From the NCBI GenBank assembly GCA_034429745.1, contig DAOUFY010000078.1, positions 1 to 36,516 on the forward strand: 36,516 nucleotides of DNA. The letters run 5' to 3'. How positions within the stretch are numbered: position 1 is the stretch's first letter; every line of letters starts with the position of its first letter. Below, piece after piece: positions 1 through 8,007 of this stretch. This stretch comes from JBAXBF01 sp034429745. Lineage in GTDB: Bacteria; Chloroflexota; Anaerolineae; Anaerolineales; DRKV01. Made by a program: the position numbers and the translations under genes. The notes beneath the pieces are model-generated. The model was not told where the DNA came from, ran no database searches, and worked only from the letters and a program-made list of their open reading frames with translations.

Positions 1-159
1 CGTTTCTTTCATCTCTATATGATTTATGGTGAAGCTCCGCAGACGACCTTAACTATTCTCAGCTTTTCTATTATCTCAACGCTGCAGTCCATACTTTTTG
101 CTATTTGGATGGATATGGATTACAATCGCGAGAATAATTCGCCTTATGATAACAAATAA
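1..159 (+). CDS. Glycosyltransferase family 2, C-terminal fragment (5' end outside window)
   Basis: Frame 1 is open from the first base to TAA at 157-159, giving 52 residues. They start RFFHLYMIYGEAPQT, continue through a hydrophobic helix, and end in an FAIWMDMDYNRE-like tail. A GExPQTxLT stretch, then a helix with LQS and AxWxDxxxNR, is typical of the C-terminus of family 2 glycosyltransferases of the polyprenyl-phosphate-sugar-synthase or membrane-associated type. The catalytic GT-A domain lies upstream of the window, so donor and acceptor cannot be judged. The stop overlaps the probable start of the next gene (ATG at 146) by 14 bases, which suggests one transcription unit with the methyltransferase and sugar amidotransferase that follow. 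The family call is from recognition of the tail alone. Confidence 0.65.
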   Translation, partial: RFFHLYMIYGEAPQTTLTILSFSIISTLQSILFAIWMDMDYNRENNSPYDNK

Positions 160-1027
160 GCTTTCTTTTCGGGGTTGTGATCTTTGCGGCGAAACTCAAA
201 CATTGGAGCTCCTTTATAAACGACGCGGCTATCATATTGTTCGCTGCAAATCATGCTCTTTGGTCTATACTAATGAATTGCCTGGATTGCAGGAGCTTGC
301 CACTTTGTATTCAGCGCAGTATTACACTGCTGGGTCGAAGTACAATGGGTTAGGCAGCGCAAGTTCTCAAAATGCACAAGAGCAATTTTTACGTCTCAAA
401 AAGCTGAAGGATTTGCGTTACGACCGCTGGCTGGATGTAGGTTGTGCTACTGGTGATTTCTTAGAAGCTGCCCAACATCAAGTGTCATTTCTGCATGGAA
501 TAGAATTTTCAGCTTATGCGGTTGAGCAAGCTAGAAAACGCGATTTTTCTCAAGTTGTTCAGGGATCAATTTTAGGCTATGATCAGAATGAGCTGTATGA
601 TCTGATCACTTTTTGGGATGTATTAGAACATTTGGAGTCTCCAAGACAAAGTTTGCAAAAAGCGTTTTCTCTTCTTCGTCCAGGAGGGTATATAGCGATA
701 AGTACAGGAGATATCGAAAGCAACTTTGCAAAAATCAGCGGCCGTTTTTGGCATTTGCTTACTCCTCCCCAACATTTGTATTTTTTTTCCCACAAGACGA
801 TTCGGATCTTGCTTCAGCAGGTCGGTTTTAATCATGTGATGATTGAAAGTTGCGGCAGGAAGGTAGCTATGGATTTCTTGTTACGCAAGTTTGCTCAGAT
901 TACTATTCCCTCGCTTACGCAAGCTGCCTTGAAAGCTGCTCAAGCACTTTCACTGGGTAAATACAGCGTGCATATAAATCTCAGAGATACCATGACAGTG
1001 TATGCACAAAAACCGAACGAGGATTAA
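146..1027 (+). CDS. Class I SAM-dependent methyltransferase with N-terminal zinc ribbon
   Basis: 293 aa from the ATG at 146. The frame is open upstream to an ATG at 98, but that start would add a hydrophobic stretch lying inside the glycosyltransferase gene, and homologues usually begin just before the zinc ribbon. The N-terminus carries CDLCG and CKSC (two CxxC pairs) followed by SLVYTN, the small zinc ribbon found ahead of many sugar or surface-glycan methyltransferases. The Rossmann core has motif I LDVGCATGDFL, an acidic strand-2 region (GIEFS), DVLEHLESP and LLRPGGYIAIST. It sits between a glycosyltransferase and a sugar amidotransferase, so methylation of a nucleotide sugar or glycan intermediate is a reasonable inference. 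The exact substrate cannot be read from sequence. Confidence 0.8.
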   Translation: MITNKLSFRGCDLCGETQTLELLYKRRGYHIVRCKSCSLVYTNELPGLQELATLYSAQYYTAGSKYNGLGSASSQNAQEQFLRLKKLKDLRYDRWLDVGCATGDFLEAAQHQVSFLHGIEFSAYAVEQARKRDFSQVVQGSILGYDQNELYDLITFWDVLEHLESPRQSLQKAFSLLRPGGYIAISTGDIESNFAKISGRFWHLLTPPQHLYFFSHKTIRILLQQVGFNHVMIESCGRKVAMDFLLRKFAQITIPSLTQAALKAAQALSLGKYSVHINLRDTMTVYAQKPNED

Positions 1028-1047
1028 CAGCAGGAGGTAGGTGCTGT

Positions 1048-3090
1048 ATGTGCGGAATTTTTGGACTTCGTATTCTGCCGGATGTAGAAACAAATTTTTC
1101 TCAGATCAAGCGCATTGTTGAATTATTACATCTCTTATCAGAATCGCGCGGAAAAGAAGCTGCCGGCATCGCGATTGGCATTAAGGATGAATTGCATGTT
1201 TATAAAGAGGCAAGGGCTGCCAGCAGGATGATTGCTGAAAAAGCTTATCAACAATGGTTTTTTGAAATAACACGGTCGGCTTTTGATCGCCGCTGGCATC
1301 TTAAAGAGCCCCTTACTATTATTGGGCACTCGCGACTGGTAACGAATGGCTCTATGCTTTTCAATGAAAATAATCAGCCTGTGATTGCGGCCGGACTAGT
1401 AGGCATACATAATGGCATCATTGTAAATGATGAACAGTTGCGTCAGCTTAGCGGGGATTTAGATCAACATGCCCAAGTGGATACGGAAGCAATGCTTTGC
1501 CTGCTGCGCCATTATTATCGTGAAGCTGGCGAGTTAATTCCTGCGGTGCAAAAAGCATTTGCGTTGCTGGAAGGAACTGCCTCTATGGCAGTGCTCTTTG
1601 AGGATTTAGCGTACCTGCTGCTTGCTACAAACAATGGTTCACTATACACGGCTGCTAATGAAAACAAAAGCCTGCAGGTGTTTGCTTCAGAGAAACAAAT
1701 TTTACGTGAAGGTATTCGACGAACAGCATTGTCGCGCTGGATAGCTTCATCTTCTATTGTGCATTTGGAAGCCGGCGAAGGCTTATTGATCGACACCGGC
1801 AGTTCTGCCAGCACTCCTTTTTCTCTTCTCCCTTCGGATGCAAGCCGTGGAGAAATGGTTATTCCCGCAAATACGGTAAAGAAAAGCATTCAACTGCATG
1901 TCAATGGTAATAACCGTAATAACACGTTGAATGCTACGACTCCATACTCTGCTGTTACTGTTTTGCCATCCTCTCGTTTTAAACGATTTGAAATAGATAC
2001 GCGCCCGATTCAAGCCTTACGACGCTGCACAAAGTGTATTTTGCCGGAAACCATGCCCTTTATTGAGTTTGATGAAGAAGGGGTATGCAATTATTGTCGC
2101 CATTATCCTCCACTCGAATTGCCTGGTGTTGAGGCGCTGCTACGCGATCTTGAACCATATCGCTCTAAAGGAGATGAACCGGATTGTTTGGTGGCTTTAA
2201 GCGGTGGACGCGATTCAAGCTATGGGTTGCATTATTTAAAAAATGAACTGCACTTGAAACCTATTGCTTATACCTATGACTGGGGTATGGTAACTGACTT
2301 AGCCCGCCGTAATCAGGCACGGCTGTGCGGTAAATTGGGTGTAGAACATATTCTCATCTCAGCGGATATTCAGAAGAAAAGGAGTTATATCCGTAAAAAT
2401 GTCATGGCTTGGCTAAAGCAGCCGGATTTAGGCACTGTGCCGCTTTTTATGGCTGGCGATAAGCAGTTTTTTTATTATGCCAACAAGTTGAAGAAGCAAT
2501 GTGGAGCTAAGGTTACGCTTTTGTGCATTAATCCCTTGGAAAGAACAAGTTTCAAAACTGGTTTTTGCGGATTTCAGCAGCCCGAAAGTCATGTGCATCA
2601 TTATGCGCTTTCGTTGACTAATCAGCTGAGGTTGGCATTTTATTACGTTAAACAATATATTAAAAATCCAGCTTATATCAATGATTCATTGCTGGATACT
2701 ATTGGGGCTTTTATCAGTTATTATATTATCCCTCATACTTTCCTTAACTTATACAACTACATCGCTTGGGATGAGGAAACGATAACAAGAACACTGCGTG
2801 AACTCTATGATTGGGAAGTAGCTAAGGATACTCGCAGTACCTGGCGGATTGGAGATGGCACAGCTTCTTTCTACAACTATATTTATTATTATGGAGCCGG
2901 CTTTACGGAAAATGATACGTTTCGCTCCAACCAAATTCGGGAAGGGATGATCACTCGGGAAGAAGCTCTGGCGAGAGTAGCCGAAGAAAATCAGCCGCGC
3001 TGGGATTCCATTCAATGGTATTGCGAAACAATTGGGTTGGATGTTTTTGAGACTTTAGAACGAATCCAAACTATGGAAAAGAGGTATTAA
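1048..3090 (+). CDS. Fusion of class II glutamine amidotransferase and WbpG-like N-acetyl sugar amidotransferase
   Basis: 680 aa behind a GGAGG site about 10 bases upstream. The N-terminal ~280 residues form an Ntn-type glutaminase: catalytic Cys2 in MCGIFG, a RGKEAAGIAI stretch, GHSRLVTNG, GIHNGIIVN and DTEAML, the GlmS/PurF/AsnB-type set of glutamine-binding motifs. After a linker, residues 327-350 hold a CTKC...CNYC zinc site, followed by a PP-loop ATP pyrophosphatase motif SGGRDSS (385-391) and YTYDWGMVTDLARRN, typical of the WbpG/PseA-like N-acetyl sugar amidotransferase family. The likely reaction is glutamine hydrolysis, ammonia channelling and ATP-dependent amidination of an acetamido sugar for a surface glycan. 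In the Pseudomonas system (established knowledge) ammonia comes from separate HisH/HisF-like subunits; here a different glutaminase is fused on. The sugar substrate is inferred only from family and neighbours. Confidence 0.8.
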   Translation: MCGIFGLRILPDVETNFSQIKRIVELLHLLSESRGKEAAGIAIGIKDELHVYKEARAASRMIAEKAYQQWFFEITRSAFDRRWHLKEPLTIIGHSRLVTNGSMLFNENNQPVIAAGLVGIHNGIIVNDEQLRQLSGDLDQHAQVDTEAMLCLLRHYYREAGELIPAVQKAFALLEGTASMAVLFEDLAYLLLATNNGSLYTAANENKSLQVFASEKQILREGIRRTALSRWIASSSIVHLEAGEGLLIDTGSSASTPFSLLPSDASRGEMVIPANTVKKSIQLHVNGNNRNNTLNATTPYSAVTVLPSSRFKRFEIDTRPIQALRRCTKCILPETMPFIEFDEEGVCNYCRHYPPLELPGVEALLRDLEPYRSKGDEPDCLVALSGGRDSSYGLHYLKNELHLKPIAYTYDWGMVTDLARRNQARLCGKLGVEHILISADIQKKRSYIRKNVMAWLKQPDLGTVPLFMAGDKQFFYYANKLKKQCGAKVTLLCINPLERTSFKTGFCGFQQPESHVHHYALSLTNQLRLAFYYVKQYIKNPAYINDSLLDTIGAFISYYIIPHTFLNLYNYIAWDEETITRTLRELYDWEVAKDTRSTWRIGDGTASFYNYIYYYGAGFTENDTFRSNQIREGMITREEALARVAEENQPRWDSIQWYCETIGLDVFETLERIQTMEKRY

Positions 3091-3094
3091 GCCG

Positions 3095-3108
3095 TGCCTT
3101 AAAAGGCA
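3095..3108. repeat. Small perfect palindrome in a 21-base convergent gap
   Basis: TGCCTTAAAAGGCA reads as six paired bases on each side of AA. It fills most of the gap between the convergent ends of the sugar amidotransferase gene and the Nudix gene. It could act as a weak bidirectional stop, but there is no T-run on either side, so I do not call it a Rho-independent terminator. Confidence 0.3.
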
Positions 3109-3111
3109 TGA

Positions 3112-3735
3112 CTAATCGAAATCAGCAGGCAGCTCAGGGTGGCGGAAAAGATAAAAAAATCGCTTCAGTTGGGCTTCTGTAACCCGCGAAATTGAAAGCG
3201 GCGGCAGTTCATGTTCAGCAAAGAAACCTACAGCACTGGTTTCAAGGCTGTCATGAGCTTCTCCACCGCATAGCTCGCAAAGGATGTAAAGTTTATAGAT
3301 GTGCACCGGGAAATATGGGATGTGCTCATGTTTGCTGCGATCATAAACTGCTAAAAGACGCAAGGGCGTTGCTTGGAAACCGGATTCCTCCCAGATCTCG
3401 CGTACAACCACTTCACTCGGTGACTCGTTGACATCTGCCCAGCCGCCGGGCAATGTCCACAATCCATCGCTGCGTTCTTTTACGAGAAGAATTTTTTCGT
3501 CTTGAAAGACCACACCGCGTACATCCACCTTTGGCGTGTGATAGCCGCAATCCAGTGAAAACAAGGATTTTAACTCTTCAGGCTGGGCTTGAAACGGCTC
3601 TGCCAGCATTTGGGCGGCAATATCGCGAATGGCTAGGTATCGTTCACGGTCAAAGGCATTTTGAGCGTACGTTAAGCCATTTTGAGCGATGGCATTTAAT
3701 GCTTTTCCCCATTTCAGCCACTGCGGTTCTGACAT
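3112..3735 (-). CDS. Nudix hydrolase with N-terminal extension
   Basis: 207 aa; AAAGGAT lies upstream of the ATG. The Nudix box is complete at residues 98-120: G98, then E104, then R112-E113 and E116-E117, ending G119-F120, which matches GX5EX7REUXEEXGU. The first ~65 residues (WLKWGKALNAIAQNGLTYA, then FDRERYLAIRDIAAQML) resemble the helical NUDIX_N domain that precedes the catalytic domain in a subgroup of bacterial Nudix enzymes, many annotated as ADP-ribose or nucleoside-diphosphate-sugar pyrophosphatases. The enzyme should cleave a nucleoside diphosphate linked to another moiety with Mg2+; the substrate cannot be told from this. It points toward the glycan genes and is separated from the SUF operon tail by ~230 bases without a convincing gene. 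Confidence 0.85.
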   Translation of the reverse strand: MSEPQWLKWGKALNAIAQNGLTYAQNAFDRERYLAIRDIAAQMLAEPFQAQPEELKSLFSLDCGYHTPKVDVRGVVFQDEKILLVKERSDGLWTLPGGWADVNESPSEVVVREIWEESGFQATPLRLLAVYDRSKHEHIPYFPVHIYKLYILCELCGGEAHDSLETSAVGFFAEHELPPLSISRVTEAQLKRFFYLFRHPELPADFD

Positions 3736-3964
3736 AATTTTTCTTTATCCTTTCACGTTTCCTGTATGATGTGGCATTGTTTTTATTCATTGAGTTATTA
3801 AAGAGTTTGATAATATCAATGGACGTTTCAAACCAGGAGGGAAGATTTGAAAGAAGCCATTTACAACCACTAACCTACGGGGAAGCAGCGGAGGAAAACT
3901 GCGAATGCCAAGGAAATGAAGTGGAATGGAAAAGTTATCATGGCTAGTGTTCCTTATTGGGGTA

Positions 3965-4297
3965 TTATTTGCGAAGTGGAGGTGGCGGAGTACGGCGCGG
4001 GTCAATGCAAGCTAAAAGGGCGTAGAAATCTGCGCGAGTTGCTTTACGCTGCTGTGTGCGCAGCAATTCATACGAGCGATCGGTAAGTGATTTACGCAAG
4101 CAATCTTCCTGCTGAGGGCTGAGGTTGTTAAAGGGATTAATAGGGGTATTGGTTACGGTAGGTGTTGGTGGTGGTTTTGTAGGGGTAGGGGAAACTAAAA
4201 AAGCTGGAGGTGGAACATCCCAACTGCAAGCCATGATCGCACAAAAGATGCTTATGAGAGCAAGGATAAGCAACAATGTGCGTTTTTGTTTAGGCAT
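3965..4297 (-). CDS. Small Thr/Pro-rich lipoprotein, last gene of the SUF operon
   Basis: 110 aa. A basic N-terminus (MPKQKRT), a hydrophobic core and a lipobox ending IMAC (Cys24) give a type II signal. A Pro/Thr linker of the PTPTKPPPTPT kind follows, then a short helical segment with two Cys (EDCLRK and LLACIDP) that could pair, and a PPPP tail. A clear GAGGTGG site sits 7 bases before the ATG, which is only 12 bases after the Rieske stop, so it is probably the last gene of the SUF transcript. I recognise no family for the mature part. The Thr-Pro linker type is common in Chloroflexota exported proteins. It should be anchored to the outer face of the cytoplasmic membrane; any link to cluster assembly is only positional. 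Confidence 0.7.
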   Translation of the reverse strand: MPKQKRTLLLILALISIFCAIMACSWDVPPPAFLVSPTPTKPPPTPTVTNTPINPFNNLSPQQEDCLRKSLTDRSYELLRTQQRKATRADFYALLACIDPRRTPPPPLRK

Positions 4298-4309
4298 GGG
4301 AAATCCACC

Positions 4310-4642
4310 TCATGCGTTTTTTATAGGTAAAGCTATTTCAATATTACCATCTTTTTCGCGAATAGGGTAGGTATTTAAATCCACAACTGCAGGAAAACCG
4401 GTGGCTTTGCCGCTCTTTATTTCAAAGCGTGCTCCATGAAATGGGCATACAATTTCACCTTCTTCGATGTCGCCATCAGCAAGGGATTCGTGTTCATGAG
4501 TGCAGTATGCGTCAATGGCAAACAGCTTGCCGCCTAAACGCAATACAATGACTTCAAAACCTTTGATCTTTATTAATTGTCGTTTGCCTTCTGGAAGATC
4601 GGAACTTTTTAATATTGAGTGAAAAGTAAATTCTTCAGCCAT
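4310..4642 (-). CDS. Rieske [2Fe-2S] ferredoxin-like protein
   Basis: 110 aa, single domain. The Rieske ligands are all present: C47 and H49 in CTH, C66 and H69 in CPFHGARF, the CxH...CxxH pattern of ferredoxins of ring-hydroxylating dioxygenases and small-subunit nitrite-reductase-like proteins. There is no membrane anchor and no disulfide-forming Cys next to the ligands, so this is a soluble low-potential type rather than a bc1 Rieske. It starts 2 bases after the sufU stop and its ribosome-binding site must lie within the sufU end. Small Rieske proteins often trail SUF operons in Gram-positive-like and Chloroflexota genomes; a role in supplying electrons for assembly or repair is plausible but not shown here. 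Confidence 0.85.
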   Translation of the reverse strand: MAEEFTFHSILKSSDLPEGKRQLIKIKGFEVIVLRLGGKLFAIDAYCTHEHESLADGDIEEGEIVCPFHGARFEIKSGKATGFPAVVDLNTYPIREKDGNIEIALPIKNA

Positions 4643-4644
4643 GC

Positions 4645-5043
4645 CTATTTCTCTACTAGATCATCGGTTGCCTCACCAAGCCCATAAACGCCGGCTTTTA
4701 GTACTTTGAGAGACAGCAGCGCACATTTGATTCTGACAGGGCCAAGCTCAATGCCAAGCAAATCAAAGATGTGTTCCTTGGTTAAGGCTTTTACTTCATC
4801 TAATGTTTTGCCAATGATGGATTCGATCAGCATATCTGCTGATGCCTGCGAGATGGCGCAACCCTGCCCGCTGAAGGCAGCTTCGGTAATGCGGTTATTT
4901 TCATCTACTCGCAAGTCTATTCGGATATGATCTCCACATAGGGGGTTGTCATCTTCAAAGGTAATATCATGGGGATCGAGCTCACCGCGGTACAAAGGGT
5001 TTTTGTAGCGATCAATAATAATATCTCGATATAAATCATCCAT
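4645..5043 (-). CDS. sufU: SufU, sulfur acceptor / zinc protein of SUF iron-sulfur assembly
   Basis: 132 aa. The three conserved cysteines of the SufU/IscU fold are C36 (NPLCGD, with the companion Asp38), C62 (GQGCAIS) and C107 (RIKCALL). The RYKNPLYRG start and the long LDEV...helix match SufU. In Bacillus (established knowledge) SufU binds zinc and accepts persulfide sulfur from SufS, activating it; the adjacent sufS makes the same partnership likely. It lies 14 bases after sufS. Length and motifs are normal, and I see no sign of damage. Confidence 0.9.
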   Translation of the reverse strand: MDDLYRDIIIDRYKNPLYRGELDPHDITFEDDNPLCGDHIRIDLRVDENNRITEAAFSGQGCAISQASADMLIESIIGKTLDEVKALTKEHIFDLLGIELGPVRIKCALLSLKVLKAGVYGLGEATDDLVEK

Positions 5044-5057
5044 AGTGCGCTTCTCAC

Positions 5058-6299
5058 TTATCCAAAAACAGCTTTAACTTTATATAGCGCTTCAATCAAG
5101 CGATCGATTTCTGCAAAAGTGTTATACAGATAAAAGCTTGCTCTGGTTGTGGCGGTAATACCAAGTTTATCATGCAAAGGCATTGCACAGTGATGCCCGG
5201 CGCGTACTGCTACCCCATATGTGTCCAAGATTTGTGCCACATCATGTGGGTGAATGCCGTCCATGGTAAAAGCCGTCAGACCGCCGCGCTGTTCGGCAGA
5301 AGGTCCAACAATATGGACGCCATTCACCTCTTCCAACCGTTCCATGGCGTAGGCAACCAAAGCTTGTTCGTGGGCATGAATGTTTTGCATGCCAATTTGA
5401 GAAAGATAATCAACAGCTGCCCCAAAACCAATGCCTTCAGCTATGGATGGTGTGCCGGCTTCAAACTTGTATGGCAGCTCGTTGTAGATGGAATGCTTCA
5501 GATAGACGCGCTTGATCATATCACCTCCCGTGAGGAAGGGAGGCATAGCTTCAAGCAAACTCTCGCGCCCGTAAAGAGCTCCGATGCCTGTTGGCCCACA
5601 CATTTTATGTGCTGAAAATGCTACAAAATCTGCATCCAAAGCTTGAACATCTAAAGAAATATGAGGAGCGGATTGGGCTGCATCCAGCATTACCACTGCC
5701 CCGGCGGCATGTGCTGAGCGAATCATTTCTGCAGCTGGATTAATAGTGCCCAAGACATTAGAGGCGTGCATAAAGGCGACGATCTTGGGCGATTGCTGCA
5801 GCAAACGGTGGTATTCTTCAAGATCCAGCAAACCTTGCGAAGTGATGGGTATGAACTCTAAACGAGCATTTTTTTCTTGGGCAAGAACCTGCCAAGGAAC
5901 AAGATTGGCATGATGCTCCATCTCAGTAAGGATGATCAAATCGCCATCTTTAATATTTGTTCTTCCCCAGGCATACGCAACCAAGTTGATCGATTCGGTT
6001 GCATTGCGGGTAAAGATAACTTGACGGGCATGCGGAGCATTGATGAATCGGGCAACTTTTTCTCGGCTTTCCTCATAAGCAGCGGTCGCTTCTTCAGCTA
6101 AAGTATGCACACCGCGATGAATGTTGGCATGTGTATGGCGATAATAGTGATCCATGCTTTCAATGACTTGCTGCGGTTTTTGGCTGCTGGCAGCAGAATC
6201 GAGATAGATAAGTGGAACGCCGGGTTTCACTTCCCGGTTGAGAATAGGAAAGTCGGTGCGTATGCGTTCGACGTTGAGGGAAGATTGAGGGGTTGTCAT
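5058..6299 (-). CDS. sufS: SufS, group II cysteine desulfurase
   Basis: 413 aa from the ATG at 6299, whose first bases overlap the stop of the upstream gene as ATGA. The open frame extends further upstream (to 6374) but that part lies inside the neighbour gene, so 6299 is preferred. It is a PLP enzyme of fold type I: HHANLVPW region, LDAAQSAPH (Asp for the pyridine nitrogen), FSAHKMCGPTGIG with the Schiff-base Lys, and the active-site Cys in RAGHHCAMP. It converts cysteine to alanine and passes persulfide sulfur to SufU (4645-5043). The C-terminal ...YNTFAEIDRLIEAL is usual for SufS. Confidence 0.93.
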   Translation of the reverse strand: MTTPQSSLNVERIRTDFPILNREVKPGVPLIYLDSAASSQKPQQVIESMDHYYRHTHANIHRGVHTLAEEATAAYEESREKVARFINAPHARQVIFTRNATESINLVAYAWGRTNIKDGDLIILTEMEHHANLVPWQVLAQEKNARLEFIPITSQGLLDLEEYHRLLQQSPKIVAFMHASNVLGTINPAAEMIRSAHAAGAVVMLDAAQSAPHISLDVQALDADFVAFSAHKMCGPTGIGALYGRESLLEAMPPFLTGGDMIKRVYLKHSIYNELPYKFEAGTPSIAEGIGFGAAVDYLSQIGMQNIHAHEQALVAYAMERLEEVNGVHIVGPSAEQRGGLTAFTMDGIHPHDVAQILDTYGVAVRAGHHCAMPLHDKLGITATTRASFYLYNTFAEIDRLIEALYKVKAVFG

Positions 6300-6589
6300 G
6301 GCTTTTTGATTGGCGGCTTTTTGCGATTGCCTGGTTTGTAGGATCGAATAGAGGTGGAATTGCGCGGACACCAAAGCACGTAGTCAGGCACCATCCAGCC
6401 ATCAGTAAGATAGACCTTATCCTTAAACTGGATGGCAATCATTTTTGTATCCGCTTGGACAACAACACCCTGGCACCAACCACGGACGCGATCATTGCCT
6501 TCTTCGTGGTCGCAATAGTATTCTACCAGATCACCGACTTTGAATTCTTGCTCATCAAGTGGTTCTTTGATAAACGGAATTCGAGCCAA
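6296..6589 (-). CDS. Unknown 97-aa protein embedded in the SUF operon (SH3/Tudor-like barrel suspected)
   Basis: The start is decided by the ribosome-binding site. AAGGAGG at about 6595-6601 lies 5 bases before a TTG at 6589, while the longer frame also begins at a TTG (6619) with no site. The product is 97 aa: a short lead, then a beta-rich segment (FKVGDLVEYY, GWCQGVVVQ, KMIAIQFKD, VYLTDGWMVPDYVLWCP), and a basic Pro/Lys tail ending KPPIKKP. KVGDLVE with alternating hydrophobic strands looks like a small SH3, Tudor or KOW barrel, but I recognise no named family. Its stop overlaps sufS as ATGA and it lies between sufD and sufS, so it is translated with the assembly genes. Function unknown. 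Confidence 0.7.
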   Translation of the reverse strand: MARIPFIKEPLDEQEFKVGDLVEYYCDHEEGNDRVRGWCQGVVVQADTKMIAIQFKDKVYLTDGWMVPDYVLWCPRNSTSIRSYKPGNRKKPPIKKP

Positions 6590-6665
6590 AGTTACCTCCT
6601 TATGTATTTGTACCGCCAAAATAGCGGAGATTGTTTTAGCATGAAAATATAATAGAGGATATCCA

Positions 6666-8003
6666 TTAGTGCATTTTCTGTAAGATGATGCGCTGAAGCT
6701 GATAACGAATTTCCTCTTCTGGAATGCGCTGTATTACTGCCTCAAAAAAGCCCTCTACAATGAGGCGCCGCGCTTCAGGTAAAGGAATGCCGCGTGCCTG
6801 CAGGAAAAAGAGCTGTTCAGGATCGAGCTTTCCGACAGTTGCGCCATGTGTACAGCGCACATCATTTGCCAAAATTTCTAAGCCGGGAATTGAATCGACC
6901 CGCGCTTGAGGACTTAGTACAAGATTGCGGTTTGCTTGATAGCCATCAGTTCTTTGGGCTTGTGGAGCAACATATATTTTGCCGCGCCAAACCGCATGAG
7001 ATTGACCCTTAAGGGCACCTTTAAAGAGCAGATCACTGGTGGTATGTGGGGCAAGGTGGTTTTGTTGAGTGTCAATGTCAATATGCTGAATGCCATCGGT
7101 GAAGTATAGCCCTGCCATACGCGCTGTTCCGCCAGGCTGAGACAAATCGACACTGGCAAAACTTTTAGAAAGGTGACTGCCAATGGCAGCAATGTTCCAA
7201 TCCAATTGTCCATCTTGCTGAACTTCAGCGCGCGCATGGCTGAAATTCCACATTTGAGGTCCCCAGCTTTGCACTTCAACTAATCTTAAGGAAGCTGCCT
7301 GCCCGACAATGATTTCTACGGTGCCGGCATGCAGGTTTTGACCATTTTTATGTTTGGGCGAGATGCTTTCATGCACATAAGTTAGGGAAGCTCCTTCGTC
7401 CACCCAGATAATGGAATGAGAACATGTTGCTTCTCGTTCTTCAGAGCCGGCCCAAAGCACGCTATGCAAATGCTGCTCCACCTGTACACCGCGAGGGATA
7501 TAAATGAATACGCCGTTTTGTGCAAAAGCGGCGCTCATAGCAGCGAATTTGCTTTCTTCTGGGCGTACAATCTTGCCCAAGACTTGTTCTAAAAGCTGGG
7601 GGTATTCTTCTTCAGCAGTAAGAAGATCAGTAAAAACTACTCCTTGTTGATTGAGTTCTTCTGAAAAGACGCGCTGCACGCTGCCATCTGAGGAAAGTGC
7701 TAATCGTCCACTTTCATGTTTTACTTGACTTGGGCGTAAAAGTATAGAAGGTATTTTCGGCAGCCGCCTGCTGATGCCATTGAATCGAAAACGGGCGACA
7801 TCCATATTGCGCAAGTCGGTTCGCCGCCAAGCTTCTTCACGAGTGGTAGGCAAAGGCAATTGATGATATACTTCCCAAGCATGCTGGCGGTAAGTCCGCA
7901 GAAAAGATGGGGTGTCTTTTCTTAGGCGCATCATATCCTGATGCAAAGGAAAGGCTTGACTGCCGCTTGTTCCATGGAATTGTCTCATAGCTGTCTCTGT
8001 CAT
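6666..8003 (-). CDS. sufD: SufD, scaffold subunit of the SufBCD complex
   Basis: 445 aa. The C-terminal half has the beta-helix SufB/SufD core with the conserved THGATVGKL segment carrying the His that takes part in cluster building, followed by DPEQLFFLQARGI and the EARRLIVEGFF helix. The N-terminal part is a helical SufD domain with the PTTREEAWRRTDLRN motif typical of SufD. It begins 4 bases after sufB; a second possible start is five codons downstream (M6). SufD dimerises with SufB, and the SufC ATPase drives the complex. Product length is normal for SufD. Confidence 0.92.
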   Translation of the reverse strand: MTETAMRQFHGTSGSQAFPLHQDMMRLRKDTPSFLRTYRQHAWEVYHQLPLPTTREEAWRRTDLRNMDVARFRFNGISRRLPKIPSILLRPSQVKHESGRLALSSDGSVQRVFSEELNQQGVVFTDLLTAEEEYPQLLEQVLGKIVRPEESKFAAMSAAFAQNGVFIYIPRGVQVEQHLHSVLWAGSEEREATCSHSIIWVDEGASLTYVHESISPKHKNGQNLHAGTVEIIVGQAASLRLVEVQSWGPQMWNFSHARAEVQQDGQLDWNIAAIGSHLSKSFASVDLSQPGGTARMAGLYFTDGIQHIDIDTQQNHLAPHTTSDLLFKGALKGQSHAVWRGKIYVAPQAQRTDGYQANRNLVLSPQARVDSIPGLEILANDVRCTHGATVGKLDPEQLFFLQARGIPLPEARRLIVEGFFEAVIQRIPEEEIRYQLQRIILQKMH

Positions 8004-8007
8004 GTTA

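Noticed and set aside
98..145. Longer N-terminus for the methyltransferase (start at 98)
   Set aside because: The added residues lie within the glycosyltransferase gene, and the zinc ribbon begins normally from the ATG at 146.
3787..4005. 72-aa minus-strand frame
   Set aside because: It overlaps the end of the lipoprotein in another frame, has no ribosome-binding site and no recognisable composition.
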